NCBI GenBank assembly: GCA_905182215.1
Contig: CAJJAI010000002.1
Coordinates: 1 to 63,062 of the forward strand
DNA from: Flavobacteriales bacterium UBA6772
GTDB taxonomy: Bacteria; Bacteroidota; Bacteroidia; Flavobacteriales; UBA7430
DNA length: 63,062 nt
Direction: 5' to 3'
Position numbers and translations under genes: made by a program. Position 1 is the first letter of the stretch. The number at the start of each line of letters is the position of its first letter. The notes under the pieces were generated by a model, which was given only the letters and a program-made list of their open reading frames with translations, was not told where the DNA came from and did not search any database. Shown in pieces: positions 1 to 9,362 of the stretch.

Positions 1-171
1 CCGATATATTTCGACTAGTGGGGGTGTCTAAAAAGGAAAATTTAAGTGGGATTTTTTAGCAATTTCACTGCCATATAGGTGGCAGTAATTTCCTCCTCTA
101 AAAATACAATCAACATATTTACTACCTTAGCGGAGTATAACTACAAAGTCATCTTCTTGTCTAGAAGCCAC
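1..171. other. Non-coding left edge
   Basis: No convincing reading frame is open across this stretch. It contains a 7-bp inverted repeat (ACTGCCA at 67-73, TGGCAGT at 80-86) without a T tract. The rest is AT-rich sequence downstream of the tRNA gene. A gene ending further left cannot be excluded, but the frames entering from the edge that I checked close within about 30 bases. Confidence 0.4.
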
Positions 172-202
172 AAAAAAAGCACCTACATCACTGTAAGTGC
201 TT
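172..202 (-). terminator. Terminator of tRNA-Asn
   Basis: Read on the minus strand, a 10-bp stem (201-192 with 187-178, one G-T wobble) with a 4-base loop is followed by a run of T (178-172). It lies 12 bases beyond the 3' end of the tRNA gene, as expected for an intrinsic terminator of that transcript. Confidence 0.7.
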
Positions 203-213
203 CGTTTTGCTAG

Positions 214-287
214 CTCCTCCTCTAGGGCTCGAACCTAGGACCCTCTGATTAACAGTCAGATGCTCTAACCAACTGAGCTAAGGAGGA
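214..287 (-). tRNA. tRNA-Asn (anticodon GTT)
   Basis: On the minus strand the sequence folds as a complete cloverleaf: acceptor stem TCCTCCT (287-281) pairs with AGGAGGA (221-215), the D arm is AGCTCAGTTGGTTAGAGC, the anticodon loop CTGTTAA carries GTT (253-251), and the T arm holds GGTTCGAGCCC. The discriminator base is G at 214. CCA is not encoded. It decodes AAC and AAT and stands alone with its own terminator. Confidence 0.95.
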
Positions 288-340
288 GTGTTTGCGCTGG
301 CAAAGATAGTAATCTACTTGGGAATAAAAAGTAAATCACA

Positions 341-371
341 AAAAAAAGGGCTCCAATGTGGAGCCCTTTTA
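341..371. terminator. Bidirectional hairpin terminator after the C25 protease
   Basis: The stem AAAAGGGCTCC / GGAGCCCTTTT encloses a short loop, with A runs on one side and T runs on the other. It lies about 20 bases after the stop codon of the minus-strand protease gene and can end transcription from that side. Confidence 0.75.
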
Positions 372-390
372 ATATATGATTCAATATGAA

Positions 391-3300
391 TTACTTAAAA
401 CTTTTTTCAACAGTACCGTCATTGTATACTTTGAACAGAATTACACCCATGAACGACTCATCATTCGATATTACTTCTTGACCGAGTACATTAATAACCT
501 TTACCAATACACGCTCTGTAGCGACTTCTTCAGTAAGTATGTATGTTATTGTAGATGCAAGGTTAATTGCATTTACTTGGTAAGACGCAGAACCTTCAAG
601 CCACTTAGCTACTTCAAAAGTATTTATTGAATTGTTAGACCATACTTTAAACTGTACGTTTTCTGTAAGAGCTAAACCATCTTTCGGTTCTGTAGTTGCA
701 TCATCTCCCCACACAGTTAAAACAGTTACTGGAGAATTATAAACAGTAGAACCAATTAGATTTCCAACTTCATCGAAAGCAGCAATCTCAGCACCTTCTG
801 TAGGTAGTACATCCCAAGCAGCGTCTTCAATAATAATTGTCATATTATTTCCAGTTGAAGCAACTTTAGCAAAATGATTAACAGCCTTGTGGTTGACAAC
901 AATTTCATAACTTCGATATTCAGTATCGTTAGAGAGGTAATTGAAAGTTTGATCTGACAACATCTTCACTTGATACCCTTTTCCAGGTTCTATACTTTCG
1001 AATCCTGCGAAACCCCAATCTGGTAGATACGCTAAACCGTCTGAATCTTTTACAATTACAACTTGCTCAACAAAACTCTCAAATACTGAAACTACAGGTG
1101 CGTTTTCTAAACGGATAGCTCCTAAAATATTCCAACCTTCTGTTAAGGTGATTGGATTTTCTTCTGGAAGCATATAAGTTCCTTCAACTTCGACACTAGC
1201 AATGTTATTTACTTTAATTTGATATCCTTGACCAATTAAAAGCTCCCCAATTCCATTATAATTCCATTCGGGAAGATAAGCCAAACCAGAATAATCTTTT
1301 ATAATTACAACTTCATCCAAAATATCAGAAACAATGTCTCCCATGTACATATTATCTGCCATAATATAAGTAGAGAACATACTCCAACCGGAAGGGAGTT
1401 CTAGTAACTGTTCGGTAACTGGAGGTGCAGTTTCGAGTGTTCCTAAAGCAGAAATTCCGTTTATTACAAAATCACTAACACTTGGCATACTCGCCAAATA
1501 AGTTGCTGTAGCGTTGTAAATCACATCTTCCGAAGCATCCCAAATCATCCACACAAAAGTTTCACCATCCTGAAAACCGTCAATTTCATCTGTTGTTGAG
1601 TCATTTCCTTGCGCGGCAATAGCGTTAGTTGAACCGTTGTATATAGAATAACCTGCACATTGTAGCTCTCCATCGTCATTGGTATAGAATACACCTAACC
1701 AATCTCCAATCGAAATTTGATTTCCATCTATAAACATTGGAGTATCTCCACCAATAGCAATAGTGTGATTTGAACCTGTAATTAAGACATCCCAAGGCTC
1801 ATTTGCAGTACACTCACCTTCTGTATAGCTTGCACCTACACATTCTGCCTCGCACGAATTACCATATGTAATTCCGTCGGCACCACAAACAGGCGCCCAA
1901 ATATCTGTACAAATACAGCCTTCGTATTCACAAGAGCCATCATCTTCTAGAGCATTTTGATTGTAATTGATTGCCAAGACATCCATACAGCCACTAAAAT
2001 CACAAGTCTCATTCCCTAAAGAAAGCCCTAAACTAGAAGGAGCTGTTCCGTTTAACAATTCAGCACCACTATCGTTAACCAAAGACCACGAAACCTCTGC
2101 AGGCCATCCACCATCGTTGGTAGTATTAAACACATAACAGTCACTCTCCAAACATAGTATTTCTTGCAATGTAGATCCTGTAGCTATGGTAAGTGAAATT
2201 GTATCGGAATTGGAATTAATTATATTCAACACATTCCCATTCCATCCATCGCCGTATGAATCTACTAGATTTACAATCACAAAATTCGCATAGCAATCTT
2301 GGGAATATAGACATATACCGTCTTCTTCGGTAGCATCTGTATTATAATTTGCTGCGTCTGTATCGGTACAGCCATAAACTTCTAATTCATCACAAACACC
2401 ATCAGCATCTACATCACTTAAGCAAACTCCTTCACAACTGTAATAAGCATCAGCATAAGAACAGGTAGAATCATCTATATTTGCATTTTCGTTGTAATTA
2501 CATGCCTCAATATCCATACAGCCATTTACAAAACCACAATCTGTGCTTAAGGAAATAGCACTGCTGGAAGGTGAAACCCCCGTTGATATTGTATCGCTTC
2601 CGCTGGTTAACACCCACGACACCTCAGTGGTATATAAACCGCCATTGGTTGTTGTAATTGTATAGCAACCATTGTTTAAACAGAAGTCAAATAAAGCTTC
2701 TGAGCCTTCTTCGAGAGTTGTAGAAATTAACTGGTTATTATCCACATCGTATAGCTCAAAGTAATTCCCATTCCAACCATCTCCAAAAGAATCTATCAAG
2801 ATTAACTGAAGTGAATTTGCACTCTCGCAATCTATTGTATAAAGACATGTTCCATCATCTAAATTTGCCTCATAATTGTAATTATCGGCATCCACATCCA
2901 TACAACCAGGGATTTCTACATACACATCACAAGATACCTCGAAAGTGTGAGAAGTTCCCGACCCAAATGCATCACCTTGGGCAACTTCGTTACCACATAC
3001 CGTTACCCAATATCCATTTGGAGAATAAATACCATCTCCATAACTATCTTGAATATTAAAAGTCATTAGAGCCCCCTCTGCAGCACAAACTGCAGCAGTA
3101 TAAGTACTACTATTCCCGTAGGAACCAGCTTCTACTGAAGCTAACACTACTCCATCTGCATTCGTGAAATTCCATGAAGTTTCTGAGCCATAGGTATCGG
3201 TCATTATCGTTAATTCGATGTCTAAATCTGAACTCTGACACATTGGGGTTTCAAACACAAAATCACTTGATTGCTCAAACCAATCCTCTGATACTAGAAG

Positions 3301-5847
3301 AGATGCATTGATAAATGTAGATGAAGGTGCGTCAGAATCTAATAACACATCGTATGCTAAAGTGATTGACTCACCCGAAGCTAAGCTTTCAACTGTAATT
3401 GAAGCATCAACAACTGATAGGTATGTTCCATCAACACTAAATGTGGAAGTTCCACCATTGAAATGTGCTGAACCATTATTGGTTAATGTTATATAGGCTG
3501 TAGTAGTCTCTCCAAACGAAAGTTGTGCATCTACATTTGTTATTTCTAGAACTGGAACATGAATAGGAATTGAAATGCTACTTGCCCATAAACCTTCATC
3601 ACTACTCATACTGAAATTCACAATTCCTTCATCTCCATCAACTGCAGAACTCATCATACTTGTAGGGAAGTTCATACCTGTATACGTATACGATTCACCA
3701 GCCGCTATTCCCGGTATATTATCACCAAAGGTGCTAAGTACAATTGGTCCATCAACAATAGTTCCAATATAAATTTCTGAGGTAGCTTCTGTACCAATAT
3801 TTTCAACAGTAAAATGAAGGTCGTAGCTTTCTCCATAAGAGAACATCCCATCTTCGTCTCCACTTAATTCATACGAAGTAACTACTAACCAAGGTCCGTC
3901 AAGTACCACAACAGATGTGGTTCCTATTTCTGGGATAGTGTTAAAGGCTGTTACTGTAACTGTAATATCATTTACTGATGAAATTGCATCAAAATTCACG
4001 GTAGCAGAACCACCAGAAACAACAGCCGTTCCAATAATTTCTCCATTTAAAGTTAAAGAAACCAATGCACCTTCCGTTGCACAAGTAACGTCTAAAGAAG
4101 TTGCACCAACTGGAATAGCCGAATTAAAGGAAGCATCTATACTTAAAGGAGTTTCAGTTCTCACCAATACCGAAGGATCTCCAAAACAAGTCCAAGTATC
4201 GGTCATACTTGCCCCACTCGCACCATAAGTATCGTTCATTTGCATACAACCATTCATCGAAATCCCACCAAATGAACGGGCATCGCTATTTTCACTTGTT
4301 TCAGTAAGAATAAAATTCATGTGGTCCTGTCCTTCCATGGGTGGCGACCAAGATTGATTTATTGTTGACATAAGTGTAGCAATTGCACCAGTAGGTTCTC
4401 CGTTATGCGAAGCCCTTAACCAAGCTTCTCCAAAACAAGTAGTTCCTGTGAAATTTCCATTTACACAGGCTACAGACCAAAAGAAAGGATGCACCTCTGT
4501 ATTGGTTAAATTATTTACTTGCGTATTACTATAACCAGAAGAACCACAAGAAATATCCGATCCGTGTCCTGTATAATTAATAATCCCCAAATCATCTTCT
4601 AATAAAACATGTAAGTCTGATGCTGATGGATTACCAACTGCGTCTGCACCATCCTGACTACCATCGAATAATTCGTAACCTGTAGTATAAGTGTAGTCTA
4701 AATGCTGTGCTTGAATATTTCTTAAATGCTGGTAATCGTACTCACCGTCATCTCCAGGCCCTTGATCGGAACCTACTACAACAGTCTCTGCATAAGCATC
4801 GGTAATTGGTGGGTTTTGCTCGTATTGAATTACACGTGTTGCCTGTGTAGTTACATGATCTTTATCTTCTGCCGAAAAACGTCCTACCAGAACTTCTGGA
4901 TAAGAATCGTCGCCTTCTAAATAACCATAATAATTATCGGAATACCCCGATGAAGCTTGATAGGCAGGAACATGTTCGTGATCTCCAACAAACAAAACAT
5001 ACGTTAAATTGTTGTTTTCGTAATAATCTTCGATGTATGCTTTTATCTCATCTTGACCTCCAATGGTAGCCACATCAACAATTTCGTTGGCGATACCTTT
5101 TTGAGTTTTCCAAGCCATAAAATCTTGCATTGGATCTATAAATTCGTTGTATGAAATAATCAACATACTTCCATCTTCTGTATCAATAATAGACTTAGAT
5201 TGTATATCGTAATTGATAAACAAATCTTTGTAAATCATCTCAAACTGAGAATCTACGGCTCTTGGGAAGCTGATAGTAGAACCAAAACTTATTTCTAATT
5301 CAATAGAGCTATAAACCCTTAATAGTTTAGTTATAGGATTGTATTGCATTGGATAAATCCATAAAGCTTGGGCATTAAAATCTCGTACAATATGTGGTGT
5401 TTGAGCTTCAAAAAGAGTTTTCGGAAAGAAGGCATCTTTTTCGTATTCAGCTCCAAAAACATACGAAATCTCAGAAGGAATTACATTTCTGAAAAGGTTC
5501 CCCTTTGAAGGAGCTACCTCAACTTTATAGTCTTTATAAGTTGAATTTATAATTTCCACTTTTGGATTTTCTCCTTCTGGGATAATATAAGAACAGGCAA
5601 ATTTCTGTAAATCTGGCGCGCCTTTTTCTAATAATGGAGACCCGTTTTCCAATACAGGAATACTCATTAATCCATTGGGCGTTTCAACTTCAATAAAACT
5701 TAAACTTGGAACTGAGAATTTAATGTTTAAGGATTTACCTGAATTAGAAACTAATTCTAAAGCATTGTTTTGCTGTGCATTTGATGCGAATAAAACAAAA
5801 AACAACAAGGTGAACAAAACACGAGTAATCGAAGAAATCTTTTTCAT
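391..5847 (-). CDS. Gingipain-like C25 cysteine protease, multidomain, type IX secreted
   Basis: This 1818-residue protein has a Sec signal peptide (about 1-24), a gingipain-type propeptide, and a C25 peptidase domain (about 225-590). The catalytic pair is visible: His428 in TGHG and Cys461 in VACVNG, 33 residues apart as in gingipain R. Ig-like segments follow, then four Cys-rich NYN/DDGTC repeats beginning near 982, 1110, 1160 and 1287. A Kazal-type inhibitor domain spans about 1311-1346 (CGADGITYGNSC). Two related adhesin-like modules come next, and the end (about 1775-1818, VLGQEV near 1790) fits a type A C-terminal sorting signal. It should be exported by the type IX system and attached to or released from the cell surface. 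PorU is also C25 but lacks these repeats and the sorting domain, so a secreted protease is preferred. The substrate is unknown. Confidence 0.9.
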   Translation of the reverse strand: MKKISSITRVLFTLLFFVLFASNAQQNNALELVSNSGKSLNIKFSVPSLSFIEVETPNGLMSIPVLENGSPLLEKGAPDLQKFACSYIIPEGENPKVEIINSTYKDYKVEVAPSKGNLFRNVIPSEISYVFGAEYEKDAFFPKTLFEAQTPHIVRDFNAQALWIYPMQYNPITKLLRVYSSIELEISFGSTISFPRAVDSQFEMIYKDLFINYDIQSKSIIDTEDGSMLIISYNEFIDPMQDFMAWKTQKGIANEIVDVATIGGQDEIKAYIEDYYENNNLTYVLFVGDHEHVPAYQASSGYSDNYYGYLEGDDSYPEVLVGRFSAEDKDHVTTQATRVIQYEQNPPITDAYAETVVVGSDQGPGDDGEYDYQHLRNIQAQHLDYTYTTGYELFDGSQDGADAVGNPSASDLHVLLEDDLGIINYTGHGSDISCGSSGYSNTQVNNLTNTEVHPFFWSVACVNGNFTGTTCFGEAWLRASHNGEPTGAIATLMSTINQSWSPPMEGQDHMNFILTETSENSDARSFGGISMNGCMQMNDTYGASGASMTDTWTCFGDPSVLVRTETPLSIDASFNSAIPVGATSLDVTCATEGALVSLTLNGEIIGTAVVSGGSATVNFDAISSVNDITVTVTAFNTIPEIGTTSVVVLDGPWLVVTSYELSGDEDGMFSYGESYDLHFTVENIGTEATSEIYIGTIVDGPIVLSTFGDNIPGIAAGESYTYTGMNFPTSMMSSAVDGDEGIVNFSMSSDEGLWASSISIPIHVPVLEITNVDAQLSFGETTTAYITLTNNGSAHFNGGTSTFSVDGTYLSVVDASITVESLASGESITLAYDVLLDSDAPSSTFINASLLVSEDWFEQSSDFVFETPMCQSSDLDIELTIMTDTYGSETSWNFTNADGVVLASVEAGSYGNSSTYTAAVCAAEGALMTFNIQDSYGDGIYSPNGYWVTVCGNEVAQGDAFGSGTSHTFEVSCDVYVEIPGCMDVDADNYNYEANLDDGTCLYTIDCESANSLQLILIDSFGDGWNGNYFELYDVDNNQLISTTLEEGSEALFDFCLNNGCYTITTTNGGLYTTEVSWVLTSGSDTISTGVSPSSSAISLSTDCGFVNGCMDIEACNYNENANIDDSTCSYADAYYSCEGVCLSDVDADGVCDELEVYGCTDTDAANYNTDATEEDGICLYSQDCYANFVIVNLVDSYGDGWNGNVLNIINSNSDTISLTIATGSTLQEILCLESDCYVFNTTNDGGWPAEVSWSLVNDSGAELLNGTAPSSLGLSLGNETCDFSGCMDVLAINYNQNALEDDGSCEYEGCICTDIWAPVCGADGITYGNSCEAECVGASYTEGECTANEPWDVLITGSNHTIAIGGDTPMFIDGNQISIGDWLGVFYTNDDGELQCAGYSIYNGSTNAIAAQGNDSTTDEIDGFQDGETFVWMIWDASEDVIYNATATYLASMPSVSDFVINGISALGTLETAPPVTEQLLELPSGWSMFSTYIMADNMYMGDIVSDILDEVVIIKDYSGLAYLPEWNYNGIGELLIGQGYQIKVNNIASVEVEGTYMLPEENPITLTEGWNILGAIRLENAPVVSVFESFVEQVVIVKDSDGLAYLPDWGFAGFESIEPGKGYQVKMLSDQTFNYLSNDTEYRSYEIVVNHKAVNHFAKVASTGNNMTIIIEDAAWDVLPTEGAEIAAFDEVGNLIGSTVYNSPVTVLTVWGDDATTEPKDGLALTENVQFKVWSNNSINTFEVAKWLEGSASYQVNAINLASTITYILTEEVATERVLVKVINVLGQEVISNDESFMGVILFKVYNDGTVEKSFK

Positions 5848-5982
5848 AAAAAAATAGTTAACCCTGCAGACAAATAGGGAGATTAATAAATCAACCTTTG
5901 AAGCAACAAAAACTATTCCATCTTTCTATAAATGAGCCTCTGAATAATCGAAAAGAAACCATAGAGTATGACTTACAATATG

Positions 5983-5990
5983 TATATTTG
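5983..5990 (+). promoter_or_regulatory. Putative -7 box of thrS (TATATTTG)
   Basis: This is an exact match to the Bacteroidota TAnnTTTG element, ending 34 bases before the thrS ATG. I see no convincing TTG at the -33 position. It would drive the thrS-infC-rpmI-rplT operon. Confidence 0.5.
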
Positions 5991-6024
5991 CGAACTGTCG
6001 TAAAAATAGATTAGAAAAGAGCAA

Positions 6025-7971
6025 ATGATTCACATTACACTACCCGATGGAACGGTAAAAGAATACCCAAAAGGAACTACTGCAATGCAGGTTGCCGAGG
6101 GGATTAGCAGTGGTTTAGCACGTAATGTGTTGGCTGCAGAAATTAACGGTGAGGTTTGGGACTCCAACCGCGCAATAAATACGGATGCTAGCTTAAAACT
6201 ACTTACCTGGAACGACGACAATGGGAAAATGGCTATGTGGCATTCTTCTGCTCACCTTATGGCTGAAGCTATTGAAGCCTTATACCCTGGAGTAAAATTA
6301 GCCATTGGACCTCCAATAGAAAATGGATTTTACTACGACATAGATTTTGGCGACCATAACTTCTCTTCAGATCACTTCCCTAAAGTGGAAAAGAAGATGA
6401 CTGAATTAGCGCGTCAGAAAAATAGTTTCGAACGTATTGAAATTTCTAAAGCAGAAGCAATTTCTTATTTCGAAGAAAAGGAAGATACCTACAAACTAGA
6501 ACTTCTCGAAGGACTAGAAGATGGCACCATTACCTTTTATAAGCAAGGAGAGTTTACAGATTTATGTAGAGGACCGCACATTCCTCACACAGGATTTATA
6601 AAAGCTATAAAATTACTTACCACTGCCGGTGCTTACTGGAGAGGTGATGAGAAAAATAAACAATTGACTCGTATTTACGGAATTACGTTCCCTAAAAACA
6701 AAGAGCTAACGGCTTACTTAGAAATGCTTGAAGAAGCAAAGAAAAGAGACCACCGTAAGCTAGGAAAGGAAATGGAGTTATTTATGTTCTCTCAAAAAGT
6801 AGGTCAAGGTTTACCTTTATGGTTACCTAAAGGAGCTGCTTTAAGAGAGCGCTTAGAAAGCTTCTTAAAGAAAGCACAAACGATTTCGGGTTACGAACCT
6901 GTTATCACACCACATATAGCACATAAGGATTTATACATTTGTTCTGGTCATTATGAAAAATATGGAGAGGATTCTTTCCAACCCATTAAAACACCTAACG
7001 AAGGCGAAGAGTTTTTCTTAAAACCCATGAACTGCCCTCACCATTGTGAGATTTACAAAAGTAAGCCTCGTTCTTACAAAGATCTTCCGGTACGTTACGC
7101 CGAGTTTGGTACGGTTTACCGTTACGAGCAAAGTGGCGAATTACATGGTTTAACACGTGTAAGAGGATTTACGCAAGATGATGCACACCTTTTTGTGAGA
7201 CCTGATCAAGTTGAAGAAGAATTTGAAAAAGTAATCGACTTAGTACTTTATGTATTTAAAGCATTAGGATTTGAAGAATTTACTGCTCAAATTTCTTTAC
7301 GCGATAAAAACAATAAAGAGAAATACATTGGATCTGATGAAAATTGGGAATTAGCAGAAAATGCAATTATCAACTCATCTGCTAAAAAAGGTTTGGCTAC
7401 CGTAATAGAATATGGTGAAGCTGCTTTTTACGGACCAAAACTAGACTTTATGGTAAAGGATGCTTTGGGTAGAACTTGGCAACTAGGAACTATACAAGTT
7501 GACTATAACTTACCAGAGCGTTTTGAACTAGAATATACAGGATCGGACAACAAAAAACACCGTCCGGTAATGATTCATAGAGCACCATTTGGCTCTTTAG
7601 AAAGATTTGTAGCTGTATTACTTGAGCATTGTGGAGGAAACTTCCCTTTATGGTTAACGCCTGACCAAGTGAGTATACTCCCGATTAGCGATAAATACAT
7701 GGAATATAGCAAGGAAGTTTTAAATTCGCTTAAAATTTCCGATATTCGCGCCGAGATTGACGAGCGTAGTGAAAAAACCGGTCGTAAAATCCGTGATGCA
7801 GAAGTTCGCAAAATACCATTTATGCTTATCGTTGGAGAACGCGAAGCCGCTGAAGGTACAGTTTCTGTAAGACGTCATGGTGGTGAAGACCTTGGAAGCA
7901 TGAGCTTAGAGGGATTTAAAGCCCTGGTAAATAAAGAGATTACAGAGAATATTGACGATTTTGTTATTTAA
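6025..7971 (+). CDS. thrS: Threonine--tRNA ligase
   Basis: It charges tRNA-Thr in the cytoplasm. At 648 residues the length is normal for the bacterial enzyme. The order is a TGS domain (about 1-62), the editing domain with HSSAH (His73 and His77), the class II catalytic core, and the anticodon-binding domain (from about 545). The three zinc ligands of the active site are visible as Cys337 (MNCPHH), His388 (DDAHLF) and His518 (MIHRAP), with spacing matching the E. coli enzyme. It is the first gene of a translation operon; infC follows after 23 bases. The ATG follows a TATATTTG box by 34 bases. Confidence 0.98.
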   Translation: MIHITLPDGTVKEYPKGTTAMQVAEGISSGLARNVLAAEINGEVWDSNRAINTDASLKLLTWNDDNGKMAMWHSSAHLMAEAIEALYPGVKLAIGPPIENGFYYDIDFGDHNFSSDHFPKVEKKMTELARQKNSFERIEISKAEAISYFEEKEDTYKLELLEGLEDGTITFYKQGEFTDLCRGPHIPHTGFIKAIKLLTTAGAYWRGDEKNKQLTRIYGITFPKNKELTAYLEMLEEAKKRDHRKLGKEMELFMFSQKVGQGLPLWLPKGAALRERLESFLKKAQTISGYEPVITPHIAHKDLYICSGHYEKYGEDSFQPIKTPNEGEEFFLKPMNCPHHCEIYKSKPRSYKDLPVRYAEFGTVYRYEQSGELHGLTRVRGFTQDDAHLFVRPDQVEEEFEKVIDLVLYVFKALGFEEFTAQISLRDKNNKEKYIGSDENWELAENAIINSSAKKGLATVIEYGEAAFYGPKLDFMVKDALGRTWQLGTIQVDYNLPERFELEYTGSDNKKHRPVMIHRAPFGSLERFVAVLLEHCGGNFPLWLTPDQVSILPISDKYMEYSKEVLNSLKISDIRAEIDERSEKTGRKIRDAEVRKIPFMLIVGEREAAEGTVSVRRHGGEDLGSMSLEGFKALVNKEITENIDDFVI

Positions 7972-7980
7972 CTAAACTAT

Positions 7981-7986
7981 AGGAGG
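7981..7986 (+). promoter_or_regulatory. Strong Shine-Dalgarno of infC (AGGAGG)
   Basis: A perfect AGGAGG(A) lies 8 bases before the ATA at 7995. The other genes I checked in this window lack such a site, in line with the known scarcity of Shine-Dalgarno sequences in Bacteroidota. Its presence decides the start of infC and suggests that this mRNA relies on anti-Shine-Dalgarno pairing. Confidence 0.75.
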
Positions 7987-7994
7987 AACAAGCC

Positions 7995-8552
7995 ATAGCA
8001 ATTAGAAGAAGAAGAAGCAGAGGTCCTGGACGTGTCATTAAAGAAAATGAGCACAACATAAACAGAGCCATTAAAGCACCTGAAGTAAGACTTACAGCAG
8101 GTGAAGGTGTAGAAGAAGGTATTTTCCCAACACGAAAAGCCTTAGCTCTAGCAGATGAATTAGGTTTAGACCTAGTTGAGATTGCTGCAAAAGCGAGACC
8201 ACCGGTCTGTCGTATTGTGAACTATAACAAGTTCTTATACGAACAAAAAATGCGTCAGAAAGAAATGAAAGCTAAAGCCTCGAAAGTGGTAATTAAGGAA
8301 ATTCGTTTCGGTCCGAATACAGACGACCACGATTTTGACTTTAAATTAAAGCACGCTAAGAAATTCTTAGAAGATGGTGCCAAACTTAAAGCATTCGTTT
8401 TCTTTAAAGGACGTTCAATTTTGTTTAAAGACAAAGGAGAAATATTATTGCTTCGTTTTGCGCAGGAGTTGGAAGACTACGGTAAAGTCGAACAATTACC
8501 AAAATTGGAAGGTAAACGTATGATTATGTTTATCAGTCAAAAGAAAAAATAA
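7995..8552 (+). CDS. infC: Translation initiation factor IF-3, ATA start
   Basis: IF-3 binds the 30S subunit, blocks 50S joining and proofreads start codons. No ATG or GTG gives a full-length protein: the first GTG is at 8217, inside the conserved region. The frame is open upstream through the IF-3 N-terminal domain to ATA at 7995, 8 bases after AGGAGG, giving 185 residues starting (M)[12 protein letters not shown]. The ATT at 8001 is an alternative but lies 14 bases from the site. E. coli infC starts at ATT, which lets IF-3 repress its own translation; the ATA here probably does the same (inference). It sits between thrS and rpmI, the usual order. Confidence 0.92.
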   Translation: MAIRRRRSRGPGRVIKENEHNINRAIKAPEVRLTAGEGVEEGIFPTRKALALADELGLDLVEIAAKARPPVCRIVNYNKFLYEQKMRQKEMKAKASKVVIKEIRFGPNTDDHDFDFKLKHAKKFLEDGAKLKAFVFFKGRSILFKDKGEILLLRFAQELEDYGKVEQLPKLEGKRMIMFISQKKK

Positions 8553-8586
8553 AGAACTCATATTTAGGAAATAAAGAGGACAGATC

Positions 8587-8784
8587 ATGCCAAAAATGAA
8601 AACAAAATCCAGTGCTAAAAAGCGTTTCAAGCTTACAGCTTCTGGTAAAATTAAGAGAAAGCACGCTTTCAAAAGTCACATTCTAACAAAGAAATCGACT
8701 AAACAAAAGCGTAACTTAACTAAGTCTGGCTTAGTTCATAGAAACGACGTAGCCAACATCAAACAACAATTGTGTATTAGATAA
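8587..8784 (+). CDS. rpmI: 50S ribosomal protein bL35
   Basis: This 65-residue, very basic protein has the family opening [14 protein letters not shown] and the conserved [14 protein letters not shown] segment. It is a structural protein of the large subunit. It lies 34 bases after infC and 84 bases before rplT, the standard IF3-L35-L20 operon. Its stop codon lies at the boundary between loop and 3' arm of a perfect 9-bp hairpin (8770-8791), which may couple or control translation of the next gene. Confidence 0.97.
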   Translation: MPKMKTKSSAKKRFKLTASGKIKRKHAFKSHILTKKSTKQKRNLTKSGLVHRNDVANIKQQLCIR

Positions 8785-8791
8785 TACACAA
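8770..8791 (+). promoter_or_regulatory. Hairpin spanning the rpmI stop codon
   Basis: TTGTGTATT (8770-8778) pairs perfectly with AATACACAA (8783-8791) around the loop AGAT; the rpmI stop is 8782-8784. There is no T tract, so it is not a terminator. A second hairpin, GTTTC-GAAA-GAAAC, lies at 8830-8843 just before rplT. Together they could form part of an L20-responsive operator, as L20 regulates this operon in other bacteria; that role is inferred. Confidence 0.4.
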
Positions 8792-8868
8792 TAGAGTTTA
8801 TTAATTAACCCTGTATTTAGCCCCTAAGAGTTTCGAAAGAAACCGCTGAGTATAAAAAAATTAACAAT

Positions 8869-9216
8869 ATGCCTAGATCAGTAAATCATGTTGCTTCTAA
8901 AGCACGTAGAAAAAAAGTAATTAAACTTGCCAAAGGTTATTTCGGAAGAAGAAAGAACGTTTGGACTGTAGCGAAAAACGCTGTTGAAAAAGGTTTAGTA
9001 TACGCCTATAGAGACCGTAAGGTTAAGAAAAGAAACTTCCGTGCTCTATGGATCCAACGTATTAATGCTGGTTCGCGCCAGTACGGTATGTCTTACTCTC
9101 AATTTATGGGAGCGGTTCACAAAAACAATATCGAACTTAACCGTAAGGTTTTGGCCGATTTGGCAATGAACCACCCAGAAGCTTTTAAAGCTGTAGTTGA
9201 TAAAGTACAAAAGTAA
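8869..9216 (+). CDS. rplT: 50S ribosomal protein bL20
   Basis: This 115-residue basic protein is needed early in 50S assembly. The family signature is clear: [17 protein letters not shown], the [12 protein letters not shown] segment and LWIQRINA. It is the last gene of the thrS operon; a strong terminator follows 25 bases after the stop. In E. coli and Bacillus L20 also represses its own operon by binding the mRNA. The 84-base structured gap before this gene is the natural place to look for such a site here. Confidence 0.98.
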   Translation: MPRSVNHVASKARRKKVIKLAKGYFGRRKNVWTVAKNAVEKGLVYAYRDRKVKKRNFRALWIQRINAGSRQYGMSYSQFMGAVHKNNIELNRKVLADLAMNHPEAFKAVVDKVQK

Positions 9217-9241
9217 ATTGCATAACATTCCTAAATATGTT

Positions 9242-9270
9242 AAAAGGAACCTTCGGGTTCCTTTTTTTTT
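9242..9270 (+). terminator. Intrinsic terminator of the thrS-rplT operon
   Basis: AAAAGGAACC (9242-9251) pairs with GGTTCCTTTT (9256-9265) around a TTCG tetraloop and runs into a nine-base T tract. This is a textbook intrinsic terminator. Confidence 0.92.
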
Positions 9271-9362
9271 GCCATTAACTTTATTTAACGCTTTCTTTTG
9301 ATTTCACTAAATTTATAGAATATTAGATACTTGAAAAAAACCTAAAGCTAAATACCTATTAA

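Noticed and set aside
2811..4920. Several plus-strand open frames (60-103 codons) across the protease gene
   Set aside because: They are antisense shadows of the long minus-strand gene, with biased composition and no start context or family resemblance.
391..5847. Protease gene as PorU, the type IX sortase
   Set aside because: PorU shares the C25 fold but lacks the adhesin repeats, Kazal domain and sorting signal seen here.
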